45,570 nucleotides of DNA from Clostridiales bacterium Firm_09 (GTDB taxonomy: Bacteria > Bacillota > Clostridia > Christensenellales > DTU072), in the NCBI GenBank assembly GCA_001604065.1, contig LVAO01000012.1, positions 1-45,570 of the forward strand. Reading direction: 5' to 3'. A program made the translations under genes and the position numbers. Positions 9,561-18,335 of this stretch are shown here, in pieces; the first letter of the stretch is position 1, and every line of letters starts with the position of its first letter. The notes under the pieces were generated by a model. It was not told the origin of the DNA and searched no databases. It worked only from the letters and a program-made list of their open reading frames with translations.

Positions 9561-9603
9561 AATATGTCGTTGTATTTCAAGTTTTCACAAAAGGATGAAC
9601 ATT

Positions 9604-11139
9604 ATGAATAAAAAACAGACCGTCATCGTACTTGATTTCGGAGGTCAATACAATCAGCTTATCGTCAGACGTGTCCGCGACGCGGGCGTATACAGCGAAC
9701 TTCTTCCCTATTCTACTCCCATCGGAAAAATCAAAGAAATCGACCCGGTAGGAATTATCTTTACGGGAGGGCCCAACAGCGTTTTTGAGAAGGATTCTCT
9801 TTGTGTAAGCAGCGAGATGCTTGAGCTTGGCATCCCCATTCTGGGTATCTGTTATGGCGCACAGCTTATCGCGCATCTGGCAGGCGGCGAAGTCCGCACG
9901 GCAACCACGCGCGAATACGGCAAACAGGACATTACCTATAAACCGGCGCCTCTTTTTGAGGGTATTTCCTCGGACAGCGTTTGCTGGATGTCCCATACAG
10001 ATTACGTTTCACGTGCGCCGCAGGGATACGAAATTCTTGCTTCAACCAAAACCTGTCCTATTGCGGCATTCGGGAATATCCAAAAAAAGATTTACGGAGT
10101 TCAGTTTCATCCCGAAGTTGTCCATACAAGCGGCGGACAACAGATTCTTAAGAATTTTCTTTTTAGAATCATCGGAGCAGCAGGTGACTGGACGATGAGC
10201 AACTTCGTCGCCGATATGACAGAAAAAATCCGTCAGAAAGTCGGCGACAAAAAAGTGCTTTGCGCAATGAGCGGCGGCGTGGACAGCGCGGTTGCCGCTA
10301 CCCTCGTATACAAAGCGGTAGGCCCGCAGCTAACCTGCATGCTTGTCGACCACGGGCTGATGCGCAAAAACGAGTGTGAACAGGTACTCAGCGTCTTTCG
10401 TGACGGACTCGGCATGAATCTCTATAAAATTGATGCCGCGGACCGCTTCATCCACCGCCTTGCAGGCGTCACGGACCCCGAAAAAAAACGCAAAATCATC
10501 GGCGAAGAGTTTATCCGCGTCTTTGAGGACGAAGGCAAAAAACTTGGCAAAGTCAATTTTCTTGTACAGGGCACCATTTACCCCGACGTTATCGAAAGCG
10601 GCTTCGGCAAATCCGCGACCATCAAATCCCACCACAACGTAGGCGGACTTCCCAGCGTCATCGATTTTGACGAAATTATCGAGCCTCTGCGCGATCTTTT
10701 CAAAGACGAAGTGCGCCGCGTAGGCTTTGAGCTCGGTTTATCCAAAGAAATTGTCATGCGCCAGCCCTTCCCCGGACCCGGTCTTGCCATACGCATCATC
10801 GGTGATGTTACACGCGAAAAATTGGATATTCTGCGCGAAGCGGATGCGATCTTCCGCGAAGAAATCGCTCATAACAATCTTGATACAGAAATATGGCAGT
10901 ATTTTGCCGTTCTTACCGGCATGCGCAGCGTAGGCGTCATGGGAGATATGCGCACCTATGATTATACCATCGCCCTCCGCGCAGTTACCAGCATCGACGC
11001 AATGACCGCCGACTGGGCGCGCATCCCCTATCCCGTACTCGAAAAAATCTCCACGCGCATTGTCAACGAAGTGCGCTCCGTCAATCGCATTGTTTACGAT
11101 ATCACCTCAAAGCCACCGGCGACAATCGAATGGGAGTGA
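9604..11139 (+). CDS. guaA: GMP synthase (glutamine-hydrolysing)
   Basis: This enzyme converts XMP to GMP with ATP and glutamine. The N-terminal class I amidotransferase domain has [12 protein letters not shown] with nucleophile C83 and the His/Glu pair in VQFHPEVVH. The ATP-pyrophosphatase domain has the P-loop [12 protein letters not shown], and a C-terminal dimerisation domain ends in PPATIEWE. Two ATGs are in frame, at 9595 and 9604. The second is preferred because AAAGG lies nine bases before it, while it nearly touches the first. The protein is then 511 residues. A terminator follows at once. Confidence 0.96.
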   Translation: MNKKQTVIVLDFGGQYNQLIVRRVRDAGVYSELLPYSTPIGKIKEIDPVGIIFTGGPNSVFEKDSLCVSSEMLELGIPILGICYGAQLIAHLAGGEVRTATTREYGKQDITYKPAPLFEGISSDSVCWMSHTDYVSRAPQGYEILASTKTCPIAAFGNIQKKIYGVQFHPEVVHTSGGQQILKNFLFRIIGAAGDWTMSNFVADMTEKIRQKVGDKKVLCAMSGGVDSAVAATLVYKAVGPQLTCMLVDHGLMRKNECEQVLSVFRDGLGMNLYKIDAADRFIHRLAGVTDPEKKRKIIGEEFIRVFEDEGKKLGKVNFLVQGTIYPDVIESGFGKSATIKSHHNVGGLPSVIDFDEIIEPLRDLFKDEVRRVGFELGLSKEIVMRQPFPGPGLAIRIIGDVTREKLDILREADAIFREEIAHNNLDTEIWQYFAVLTGMRSVGVMGDMRTYDYTIALRAVTSIDAMTADWARIPYPVLEKISTRIVNEVRSVNRIVYDITSKPPATIEWE

Positions 11140-11154
11140 CTTCCGACCAATCGA

Positions 11155-11191
11155 AAAAAGGTGCTCTTATACATAAGGGCACTTTTTGTTT
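11155..11191 (+). terminator. Rho-independent terminator of guaA
   Basis: GTGCTCTTA (11161-11169) pairs with TAAGGGCAC (11174-11182), with one G-T wobble, and is followed by TTTTTGTTTT. Confidence 0.88.
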
Positions 11192-11255
11192 TGTCGGCAA
11201 AAAACGCTTATATAGCTTGCAAGGCGGCAATAAATAAGGGCGTCCTTACGACAAT

Positions 11256-11289
11256 CAAAAATGGCGCCCCAATGAGTTGAGCCGCCATT
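11256..11289 (-). terminator. Terminator of the surface-protein operon
   Basis: On the minus strand, AATGGCG and CGCCATT (11283-11289 and 11260-11266) form a stem followed by TTTTTG. It lies about 20 bases past the stop codon of the GLUG protein gene. The 171-base gap between guaA and that gene holds only this and the guaA terminator. Confidence 0.7.
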
Positions 11290-11310
11290 CAGGAACAATC
11301 ATTCAAATCA

Positions 11311-13053
11311 TTACGGCGCTCTGAGGACAGGATAATTGTTTGTTACCGTCTGCCAAACATTGACAAAATCCAATGCCGTCATGTTGGTTAAAGCGTTTGT
11401 TCCTTGCATCTGTGCGGTTAGCAGTCCCGTAACCCCCGTATCCGCAGAAGACCCGATCCCGCTTCCCAGCGGCATACCCGAGCTTTGGACATCCCAATAA
11501 CAATCGGATACCGGCACATGGCCGCCGTCCGTACCGACTCTGCCGATCAGCCCGCCGATGTTGGTGCCGTTGTTCACGGTTACCGTGCCGGTAGAATACG
11601 ATTTTTGCAGGATGCCTCGGTACAGATTGCAACCGACAAGACCGCCTACATTGCTTGCTCCGTCATCCGCGTACACACTGCTGTGGGAGTAACAATTGAT
11701 AATCGTGCCTTTTTGCGAGCATCCTACCAAACCGCCGATTTTCTCAAAGATATGCGGATCTGCGATATTTTTGATGCCGTATACAGAAACATTAGCATAA
11801 GAATTCAGAATTCTGGGATTCCGGTCAACAGAGCCTGTAGATTGAAAACTGTTATTGGCGCCTACAAGCCCGCCTGTCGAAGCATTTCCTTTCACTTGTC
11901 CGCCCGAAACACCGGCATACTGGATGATTGTCAAATTGTTCCCGGTCACTCGACCGACCAGCGAGCCTACACCTCTGGCTCCTGTGATATTTACATTGGT
12001 CATATATATTTTTTGGATGGTGGTAGGTTGATTTGATGCGCTGATGCCGATATGCCCAAAGAGTCCGACGTTGTCTTGCGAAGGTCTGTTAATATACAAA
12101 TCGGACACGGTGTATCCTTGACCGTCAAAATGTCCGGTAAATCTGCCGGTCGTATCGTTGCCGATAGGATCCCAGCCAAGACCGCCGTTTGCAGAACTTC
12201 CGGCATAGGTACTGTATCCGAAAGAAGCAGCAGAAAGATTGTTGTCCAGAACAAAGTATGCGCTCAGAAATTCACGGACATTGGAAAGCTGTTCCCATGT
12301 CGCGATCCGGAAGGGATCCGCCTGCGTGCCCCGTCCCCCGTCAAAAGGACTGTTCAAAACCCAATTCGCATACAAGGTTGCATCGGAAGTCAGGTTGTAT
12401 CTGGTCACACTCTCCATCGCGGCATCATAATATTTTGTGCCGGTTCCGCCCGTACCGCTATAATAGCCGTCAAAAAAATAACCTGTGAGAACCGGCGCTT
12501 CGGCCTGTGCCATGGGCGAATCATAGGTAACCGATACCGTATCAGTTCCCCCGGTGCCGCTTTGTTTATCGAATGTGACGGTATATTCTTTGCCAAAATG
12601 CATACTTAGCGTTTTTGCATAGCCGTTGGTCGCAGCAACCGTAATCCAAAATGCCAGAACATCCGCGTGCGGCGTCACCGTAATCGTTGCTGTCGAGAGA
12701 GCGCCGCCTTGAAGAACGCCGTTTTTATCATCGCTTATCGACACTGTATCATTGCCAAAGGTTTGAATCTCCGATACCGAAACGCTGTAAGAAATATCAT
12801 AGGATGTCGTTTGCTGTCCGACAAAATTATAAAGCTTGACATCAAACGCCGAAGCAAAGGATTCATAGCCGCCGTAAGGCAACAGGATATCGCTTGAAAA
12901 AAAGAAAGAAGAAGAGTCGACGGTATAATCATTATCCAGGCTGTCGGAATATTTGGAAAAAACCGAACCGATAATGAGCGCTGACGTCATGGTGACAATC
13001 AACAGCAAAACTGTGACAATCGAAAAAATATACGATTTACGGATGCTATGCAT
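11311..13053 (-). CDS. Surface protein with InlB-type repeat and GLUG motifs, SipW-type leader
   Basis: A 580-residue predicted secreted protein. The N-terminus has a basic start, a long hydrophobic stretch and the segment IIGSVFSKYSDS, which resembles the leader of SipW-processed proteins such as TasA. Around 165-245 lies an InlB/Flg_new-type repeat (YTVTFDKQSG to ATLYANWVLN). The C-terminal half has repeated GLUG-type blocks: GSLVGRVTG, GGLVGANN, GGLVGCSQKG, GGLVGCNLYRG and GGLIGRVG, ending in DCYWDVQSSG. Such repeats are typical of adhesins. No LPxTG anchor is visible. The ATG at 13053 has AAAAGGA upstream, whereas the earlier ATG at 13077 lacks one. It is the last gene of the operon. Confidence 0.8.
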   Translation of the reverse strand: MHSIRKSYIFSIVTVLLLIVTMTSALIIGSVFSKYSDSLDNDYTVDSSSFFFSSDILLPYGGYESFASAFDVKLYNFVGQQTTSYDISYSVSVSEIQTFGNDTVSISDDKNGVLQGGALSTATITVTPHADVLAFWITVAATNGYAKTLSMHFGKEYTVTFDKQSGTGGTDTVSVTYDSPMAQAEAPVLTGYFFDGYYSGTGGTGTKYYDAAMESVTRYNLTSDATLYANWVLNSPFDGGRGTQADPFRIATWEQLSNVREFLSAYFVLDNNLSAASFGYSTYAGSSANGGLGWDPIGNDTTGRFTGHFDGQGYTVSDLYINRPSQDNVGLFGHIGISASNQPTTIQKIYMTNVNITGARGVGSLVGRVTGNNLTIIQYAGVSGGQVKGNASTGGLVGANNSFQSTGSVDRNPRILNSYANVSVYGIKNIADPHIFEKIGGLVGCSQKGTIINCYSHSSVYADDGASNVGGLVGCNLYRGILQKSYSTGTVTVNNGTNIGGLIGRVGTDGGHVPVSDCYWDVQSSGMPLGSGIGSSADTGVTGLLTAQMQGTNALTNMTALDFVNVWQTVTNNYPVLRAP

Positions 13054-13080
13054 TTTTGTTCCTTTTGCCCTTCGCATCGT

Positions 13081-13620
13081 TTATACAATTTGTTCCCAAA
13101 CAACCCTTACGGTGAGGGTATCGGTAAGTGATTGGTAGATTTCATCATTGCGTCCTGCGGGCCAGTCTATAGTCAGGATAAAATTCAGATCGCTGGACGA
13201 TGCGACCGACATCGAATAGATGCCCGAAACAATCTTTTTGGTTTGGTCGTCCAAACCATATGTAATACCGTTTATCCAGTTTTCTTCCAGCTCCAAATCA
13301 AACGGCAGAACGGTATCCGTCGTTATTTCTATTCTGAAATACAAAGCGACTTCTGTCCTTTGTGAATCTTTATAATTTGAAACGACAATATCATATTGCG
13401 CCGTATCGCCGGGCTTCATCTCGCTCATCTCCAGTGTTACAGGAACGGAATTATCATAAACATTCATCTCTATGACATATCTCGCCGCGCGGATGCTTCC
13501 GTCGCCGGATACAACCGTCAGATAATTGGCCAAAGATATACCGGTCACAGCATACGCAACAAGTATGAGTATCAGCAGACAGGTCTTGATCGGTATTTTT
13601 CTTTTATGATTCATTTGCAT
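13081..13620 (-). CDS. Small TasA/camelysin-like protein with SipW-type leader
   Basis: About 179 residues. A basic N-terminus and hydrophobic stretch (about 10-27) are followed by GISLANYLTVVSGDGSIRAA, in the position where SipW substrates carry their GTxAxY cleavage motif. The mature part looks all-beta: MKPGDTAQYDIVVSN early on, and ILTIDWPAGRNDE near the end in the place of the W-x-W/acidic segment of TasA-like proteins. The start overlaps the end of the signal peptidase gene by 17 bases, suggesting coupled translation, and a second ATG two codons on is equally possible. It is presumably a substrate of the adjacent peptidase. Confidence 0.7.
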   Translation of the reverse strand: MQMNHKRKIPIKTCLLILILVAYAVTGISLANYLTVVSGDGSIRAARYVIEMNVYDNSVPVTLEMSEMKPGDTAQYDIVVSNYKDSQRTEVALYFRIEITTDTVLPFDLELEENWINGITYGLDDQTKKIVSGIYSMSVASSSDLNFILTIDWPAGRNDEIYQSLTDTLTVRVVWEQIV

Positions 13621-14146
13621 TTTTTTGTTTTTTTGCCCTCGCAATCTTCTCCGGCATATCTTTGAGCGTTGCAATAAGCGCAATCACCGCGAACAATACG
13701 ATCATGCCTGTCGGAGTTCTGAGATATCCCAGAAGGATACCGATTTTGGGTATTACCAGAACCACTTTTCCTTCTATCCGGTCAAAGCCTGTCTCCGGGT
13801 CGGCGGTACTGTTTGCATCTCCTTTGGTAATGACACCGTATTCTTTGATCTCTATGATTCTGTGGGTAATCAAGGCGTCGCCTTCGCGGAACGTAATGAT
13901 ATCCCCGACCTTATATTCTTCTTCTTCTTTGATAATGACCATATCTCCCGGGTCAATGGCGTCGCGCATGCTTCCCGTCACTACGATTGCGTTCGCCATC
14001 CCGAATACCTTGGGCAAATCATTCTTGAACAGGTATCTTCCGGCGGCAGTATACAGATTCACGCCGAGAAGAAACAACAGAATTGCAACAACGGCAACAT
14101 TGATTATCTTATAAATTGTCAAGATAAGCTTTTTTTGTTTTTTCAT
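13604..14146 (-). CDS. ER/SipW-type signal peptidase I, copy 1
   Basis: A 180-residue membrane protease that would cleave leaders of exported proteins outside the membrane. It has a TM segment near 10-31, the catalytic serine in VVTGSMRDAIDPGD (S59), and histidine in place of the usual lysine in ALITHRIIEI (H95). KGDANSTAD follows with conserved aspartates, and a C-terminal TM lies near 145-162. The Ser-His arrangement and short length define the SipW/archaeal/ER class rather than the SipS class. It starts one base after the TasA-like membrane gene and overlaps the next gene, so it is tightly embedded in the operon. Confidence 0.88.
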   Translation of the reverse strand: MKKQKKLILTIYKIINVAVVAILLFLLGVNLYTAAGRYLFKNDLPKVFGMANAIVVTGSMRDAIDPGDMVIIKEEEEYKVGDIITFREGDALITHRIIEIKEYGVITKGDANSTADPETGFDRIEGKVVLVIPKIGILLGYLRTPTGMIVLFAVIALIATLKDMPEKIARAKKQKNANES

Positions 14147-14149
14147 GGA

Positions 14150-14914
14150 TTACGCCAGCTCTGCAACAACCGCAATCTGGATGGAATAGGTTGAAGTCAA
14201 ATCCTGTCCTGCCATGGTATCGCGGACATCATCCACGTCCGCAAACCAAAGCCATTCTATATAATAGATTGTTCTCGCATCGCTTGTCAGGTAGATATTA
14301 TTCAGGTTCAGCTGCGAAAGAGATTTCCATTCTTCGTCAAAATACACATCATCTATTTTTATCCTGTAACATATCGGAATATGGTAACGATTGACTTCGC
14401 TGATACGGACATTATGCAGTATGGGTTTGGCGTTCTGATTCTTGACGACAAAAGAATATGTCCCCGTGCTTCCGGGACAAATACTCTTTGTGCCGAGTAT
14501 ATTGATGTTCATCCTTCCCGACCAATGCGTTTCGCTGTCGATATCAAAGACCGTGACTTCGGGAATTTCCGGCTCGGTCAGCGACATGCCCATCTTTTTG
14601 AAGAGCAATGTCGTCTGCAGAACAGACAGCGACAGAAAGATGAACAGGATCGCGACAACCGACAGCTTAAAGAATGCTCTGGGAGGTTCTTTCAGACTTC
14701 CGATGTATTGATCTGCGGGAGAATAAACTTCGCCCGAAGAGGTGACGTATGCGGGGATTTCTCCCTTATATGTGACAAGTGTCGTATTGATTTTCTGGAC
14801 AGAAAAAGCATCTCCTTTACTGAAGACAGGAGATATCTTGATATAAGCAATCACTTTGCCTTTTTTATTATAGACACGCTCATGGCCTATATTAAGTATT
14901 CTTATTTTGTCCAT
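14150..14914 (-). CDS. Membrane-anchored TasA-like protein
   Basis: About 254 residues, not assigned to a named family. Residues 1-80 are polar, with a beta-rich look (NKKGKVIAYIKISPVF), and lack a signal peptide. One TM segment lies at about 82-105. The C-terminal part (about 115-254) resembles the mature domain of TasA/SipW substrates: ICPGSTGTYSFVVKNQN, then IYYIEWLWFADVDDVRDTMA, similar to WKWVDGNDAEDTALG in the neighbouring TasA-like protein. The probable topology is cytoplasmic N-terminus and outside C-terminus. It might anchor or nucleate the secreted partner, which is inference. The ATG at 14914 is chosen because upstream residues overlap a hairpin; AGGAG lies 16 bases away, rather far. 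Confidence 0.65.
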   Translation of the reverse strand: MDKIRILNIGHERVYNKKGKVIAYIKISPVFSKGDAFSVQKINTTLVTYKGEIPAYVTSSGEVYSPADQYIGSLKEPPRAFFKLSVVAILFIFLSLSVLQTTLLFKKMGMSLTEPEIPEVTVFDIDSETHWSGRMNINILGTKSICPGSTGTYSFVVKNQNAKPILHNVRISEVNRYHIPICYRIKIDDVYFDEEWKSLSQLNLNNIYLTSDARTIYYIEWLWFADVDDVRDTMAGQDLTSTYSIQIAVVAELA

Positions 14915-14940
14915 ACGTTTTTTGTCTTTGCTCCTATGTA

Positions 14941-14998
14941 GAATTCTTTCATTTTTTGCCGCCCCGCTAGCCACTGGCAGGGCGGCAAAAATGAATTC
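14941..14998 (-). other. Strong intercistronic hairpin inside the surface operon
   Basis: TTTTTGCCGCCC (14953-14964) is perfectly complementary to GGGCGGCAAAAA (14980-14991). GAATTC lies at both outer edges (14941-14946 and 14993-14998) and can extend the pairing. On the minus strand it follows the stop of the TasA-like gene by about 17 bases. The stem's own T- and A-runs make it terminator-like in part, but no T-run follows the stem. It could reduce read-through or protect the upstream mRNA end, so that the first genes are expressed more than the later ones. Confidence 0.7.
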
Positions 14999-15014
14999 AC
15001 TTCAAATCAGATTA

Positions 15015-15935
15015 TTATATGGACCATTGAGCAGTGTAGGTTGCATCCGCGGTAATAGTGGTTACTCCGCTAGTAAACGCGGGATCCCATCCGGCGAATG
15101 CCGTTACATTGGTATAGGTGGGAGCATTTAATGTTGCGCCGTCATTGACAAGCTGGACTGCGGATCCTTGGGCAAGAACAGGAGTTCCGCTGCCGCCATT
15201 AAAGGTAACCACCCACGGATTGATGAGCCAGTTTTGGGTATAAACAGGAGAAGGCGTCATAATCTGAGTCGCTTTGTTGCTAATGGTGAGTGTCAGGACG
15301 GGTGTATCGTCGGTTGCCCATTTTTGGCCGAGTGCGGTGTCTTCGGCATCATTGCCATCCACCCACTTCCAGTATACCATAACGTAACCGATGGAATTCT
15401 TCTGAAGCGTAATCGCAGCAAGAACTGTCTGGATCCTTGCCGCAAACGCATCGGGAGTGACTCTTGTGCCACCCGCATAAGAAGGTGTGGCCAAAGTATT
15501 GGCAATGCCTACGCCATATGTAATATCGTAAGAAATAAAGGCGTCAACATCCGTATCCATTGCATTGGTTGCTGCTGCCGTGACGGTGCTGCCCGCCATT
15601 GTAAGGTCGACATCCGTTGTCGATCCGTCAAGCATGATGACAAAGCTGCCATATACGCCGGGGGCAAGATAAAGCTCTCCTGCATCGCCCGCAACCGTTC
15701 CGGTTGCATCCGTCGTGGCATTTTCAAAAAGATTGATGGTTGCCGCCGTTGTGGTTGTGTATGTTCCCGCTCCGCCATCCGTTGCCTGATATCCGAATTT
15801 GGCGACGGAAATGGTGTCCGCGCCCAATACGGTTGTGGTATATTTGGCAAAGGTTCCGCTGATGACGCAGGCTGTCGCTACAGTGAGTACAACAACCAGC
15901 ATTGCGATTTTGATAAATAAACTGTTTCTCTTCAT
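15015..15935 (-). CDS. TasA-like secreted protein with SipW-type leader and InlB-type repeat
   Basis: A 306-residue predicted exported protein. It opens with a basic start, a hydrophobic stretch (about 8-24) and VISGTFAKYTTT, a close match to the leader of SipW-dependent proteins (TasA, CotN, camelysin). Residues to about 225 are Thr/Ala/Gly-rich and beta-like, including MVYWKWVDGNDAEDTALG, which TasA-type proteins share. The C-terminus (about 235-306) is an InlB/Flg_new-type repeat from VVTFNGGSG to ATYTAQWSI. AAGGAG lies nine bases before the ATG at 15935; the ATG three codons earlier touches it. Its place just after a signal peptidase suggests it is the main product of the operon. Confidence 0.8.
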   Translation of the reverse strand: MKRNSLFIKIAMLVVVLTVATACVISGTFAKYTTTVLGADTISVAKFGYQATDGGAGTYTTTTAATINLFENATTDATGTVAGDAGELYLAPGVYGSFVIMLDGSTTDVDLTMAGSTVTAAATNAMDTDVDAFISYDITYGVGIANTLATPSYAGGTRVTPDAFAARIQTVLAAITLQKNSIGYVMVYWKWVDGNDAEDTALGQKWATDDTPVLTLTISNKATQIMTPSPVYTQNWLINPWVVTFNGGSGTPVLAQGSAVQLVNDGATLNAPTYTNVTAFAGWDPAFTSGVTTITADATYTAQWSI

Positions 15936-15954
15936 TTTCTTCATCTCCTTATTG

Positions 15955-16023
15955 TTATTTCATGGCTATTCTCTTTTTATTGATATTGTGGCTATTTTTT
16001 TTACTGCCCGGTCGTTTTTTCAT
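15955..16023 (-). CDS. Possible 22-residue basic peptide
   Basis: Between the second signal peptidase and the TasA-like gene, an ATG at 16021-16023 opens a frame coding MKKRPGSKKNSHN and nine more residues, over one third lysine or arginine, and stopping at 15955-15957. A strong AGGAGG (16053-16058) lies upstream but 29 bases away. Nearer to it, an ATG at 16034-16036 opens a five-codon frame whose stop overlaps the peptide's ATG (ATGA). Translation by coupling is conceivable. Base composition is A-rich and there is no family support. Confidence 0.25.
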   Translation of the reverse strand: MKKRPGSKKNSHNINKKRIAMK

Positions 16024-16095
16024 TGAAATAAAACCATATTTTTTTGTTTGCACCTCCTTTTTCTGTTTTTTATTTTCCACTATCGAATGCTATGT

Positions 16096-16731
16096 TCAAA
16101 TTCTGGTTTCATCCTCTTTTTTGTCCTTCATGTTCCTGCGCACATAAATTTCACGGCGTATCGTAACGACAACAAGATAAATCAGTATCGGCGCGCCGAT
16201 AAAAACAATCATTCCTACCGGAGTCTGCAGAAAGACGGCAAAATCCCCCATCTTCGGTATTCTTCCTATATAGATTCCTACGACATTCTCCGGAAGGACA
16301 GGAAGCAGATCGGGCGAAACATTATGGTCGCCCTTTGTCTGAAATGATTTCTGACCGTCCTGTCCGATTTGCACATCAATGACTCTGTGTGTAACAACAA
16401 ATTTGTCTTCAAAAAAGGCAATGATATCTCCCTTCTTTATCTCATCGGTGTCAATCTTCTTTATAAAGACAAGATCCCCTTTCATAATTGTGTCTTCCAT
16501 TGAGCCAGATACGATAATCATGGGAGAAATATTGAAAATGGAAGGAACCTCATCGGGATTGGCCAATCCTTTGATAATCAATACTGAGTTGCAGATGAGA
16601 ATCGGCACAAAAATCACACACAGCACAATGCACAGTACGGTAAGCGCAATCCTGGAAGCTTTGCCTTGCAGTGGGACATATTTTTCTCTTTTGCTTTGCT
16701 TGGAGATGCTGTCGATTGTTTTCTTTTCCAT
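16096..16731 (-). CDS. ER/SipW-type signal peptidase I, copy 2
   Basis: A 211-residue membrane protease, the first gene after the riboswitch. It has a cytoplasmic basic tail, a TM segment at about 28-52, the catalytic serine in IIVSGSMEDTIMKGD (S77), histidine in FVVTHRVIDV (H115), and QTKGDHNVSPD. A C-terminal TM lies near 172-190 with a charged tail. Ser-His chemistry marks the SipW/ER class. It is clearly diverged from copy 1 at 13604-14146, so the two may differ in substrate choice or timing. The ATG at 16731 has AAAGG eleven bases upstream, and the TTG eight codons earlier has none. Confidence 0.87.
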   Translation of the reverse strand: MEKKTIDSISKQSKREKYVPLQGKASRIALTVLCIVLCVIFVPILICNSVLIIKGLANPDEVPSIFNISPMIIVSGSMEDTIMKGDLVFIKKIDTDEIKKGDIIAFFEDKFVVTHRVIDVQIGQDGQKSFQTKGDHNVSPDLLPVLPENVVGIYIGRIPKMGDFAVFLQTPVGMIVFIGAPILIYLVVVTIRREIYVRRNMKDKKEDETRI

Positions 16732-16808
16732 TGTGTACCCAACCTTTTTTAACAAAAAGCAACTTCTGTTCGAGCTGCCCTGAAATCCGATATAAATGAA
16801 TATACCTT

Positions 16809-16853
16809 AAAAAACTTAATGAAAAATCAATAAGCGCGATATAATACACTTAT
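16809..16853 (-). promoter_or_regulatory. Expression platform of the c-di-GMP riboswitch
   Basis: Two exclusive foldings are visible on the minus strand. ATAAGTG (16847-16853), which is also part of aptamer P1, can pair with CGCTTAT (16830-16836), followed by TGATTTTT. Alternatively CTTATTGA (16827-16834) can pair with TCATTAAG (16815-16822), one mismatch, followed by six T. In the first scheme ligand prevents termination; in the second it promotes it. Confidence 0.55.
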
Positions 16854-16932
16854 ATCAGGTGGCAGCTGGCTGCCTCAGAGAGGCCCTGTAGTTTTGCGTC
16901 ATTACCTTGCGATAATTTTGCCGATATCAAGT
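16848..16932 (-). ncRNA. c-di-GMP-I riboswitch aptamer (GEMM-I)
   Basis: On the minus strand the leader shows the GEMM-I signature in order. It reads GGCAAAA, a stem TTATC/GGTAA capped by a GCAA tetraloop, GACGCAAAACTACAGGGCCT, and GGCAGCCAGCTGCC as the second arm. P1 closes with ACTTGATATC (16923-16932) and GATATAAGT (16848-16856), with one bulged G. The base before CAAA is G, the residue that favours c-di-GMP; in the cGAMP-selective variants it is A. It lies about 7 bases after the predicted transcription start and upstream of the surface-protein operon. Confidence 0.9.
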
Positions 16933-16945
16933 TTTAGTTAATTAG

Positions 16946-16974
16946 ATTATATACCCTCTGTCATATAGTGTCAA
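16946..16974 (-). promoter_or_regulatory. Sigma-A promoter of the surface-protein operon
   Basis: TTGACA (16969-16974) and TATAAT (16946-16951), both perfect, with a 17-base spacer. Transcription should start near 16939, directly before the riboswitch. The leader to the first start codon is about 208 bases, so the 340-base gap between obgE and this gene is explained. Confidence 0.9.
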
Positions 16975-17072
16975 TATATATTCCGCGCGATTTTATCTGT
17001 CCGCAACCGGATTTGTCAACGAATCCGCACGAATCGTTCCCGCTTTGCAGAGATTTATGAATTTTTGATGAA

Positions 17073-18335
<1,263 letters not shown>

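Noticed and set aside
9595-9603. guaA start at the ATG at 9595
   Set aside because: The ribosome site AAAGG would touch this ATG, while the ATG at 9604 has proper spacing and begins at the usual family position.
15168-15920. Long plus-strand open frame across the TasA-like gene
   Set aside because: It is Cys/Arg-rich, without recognisable domains, and lies antisense to a gene with leader, repeat and ribosome site.
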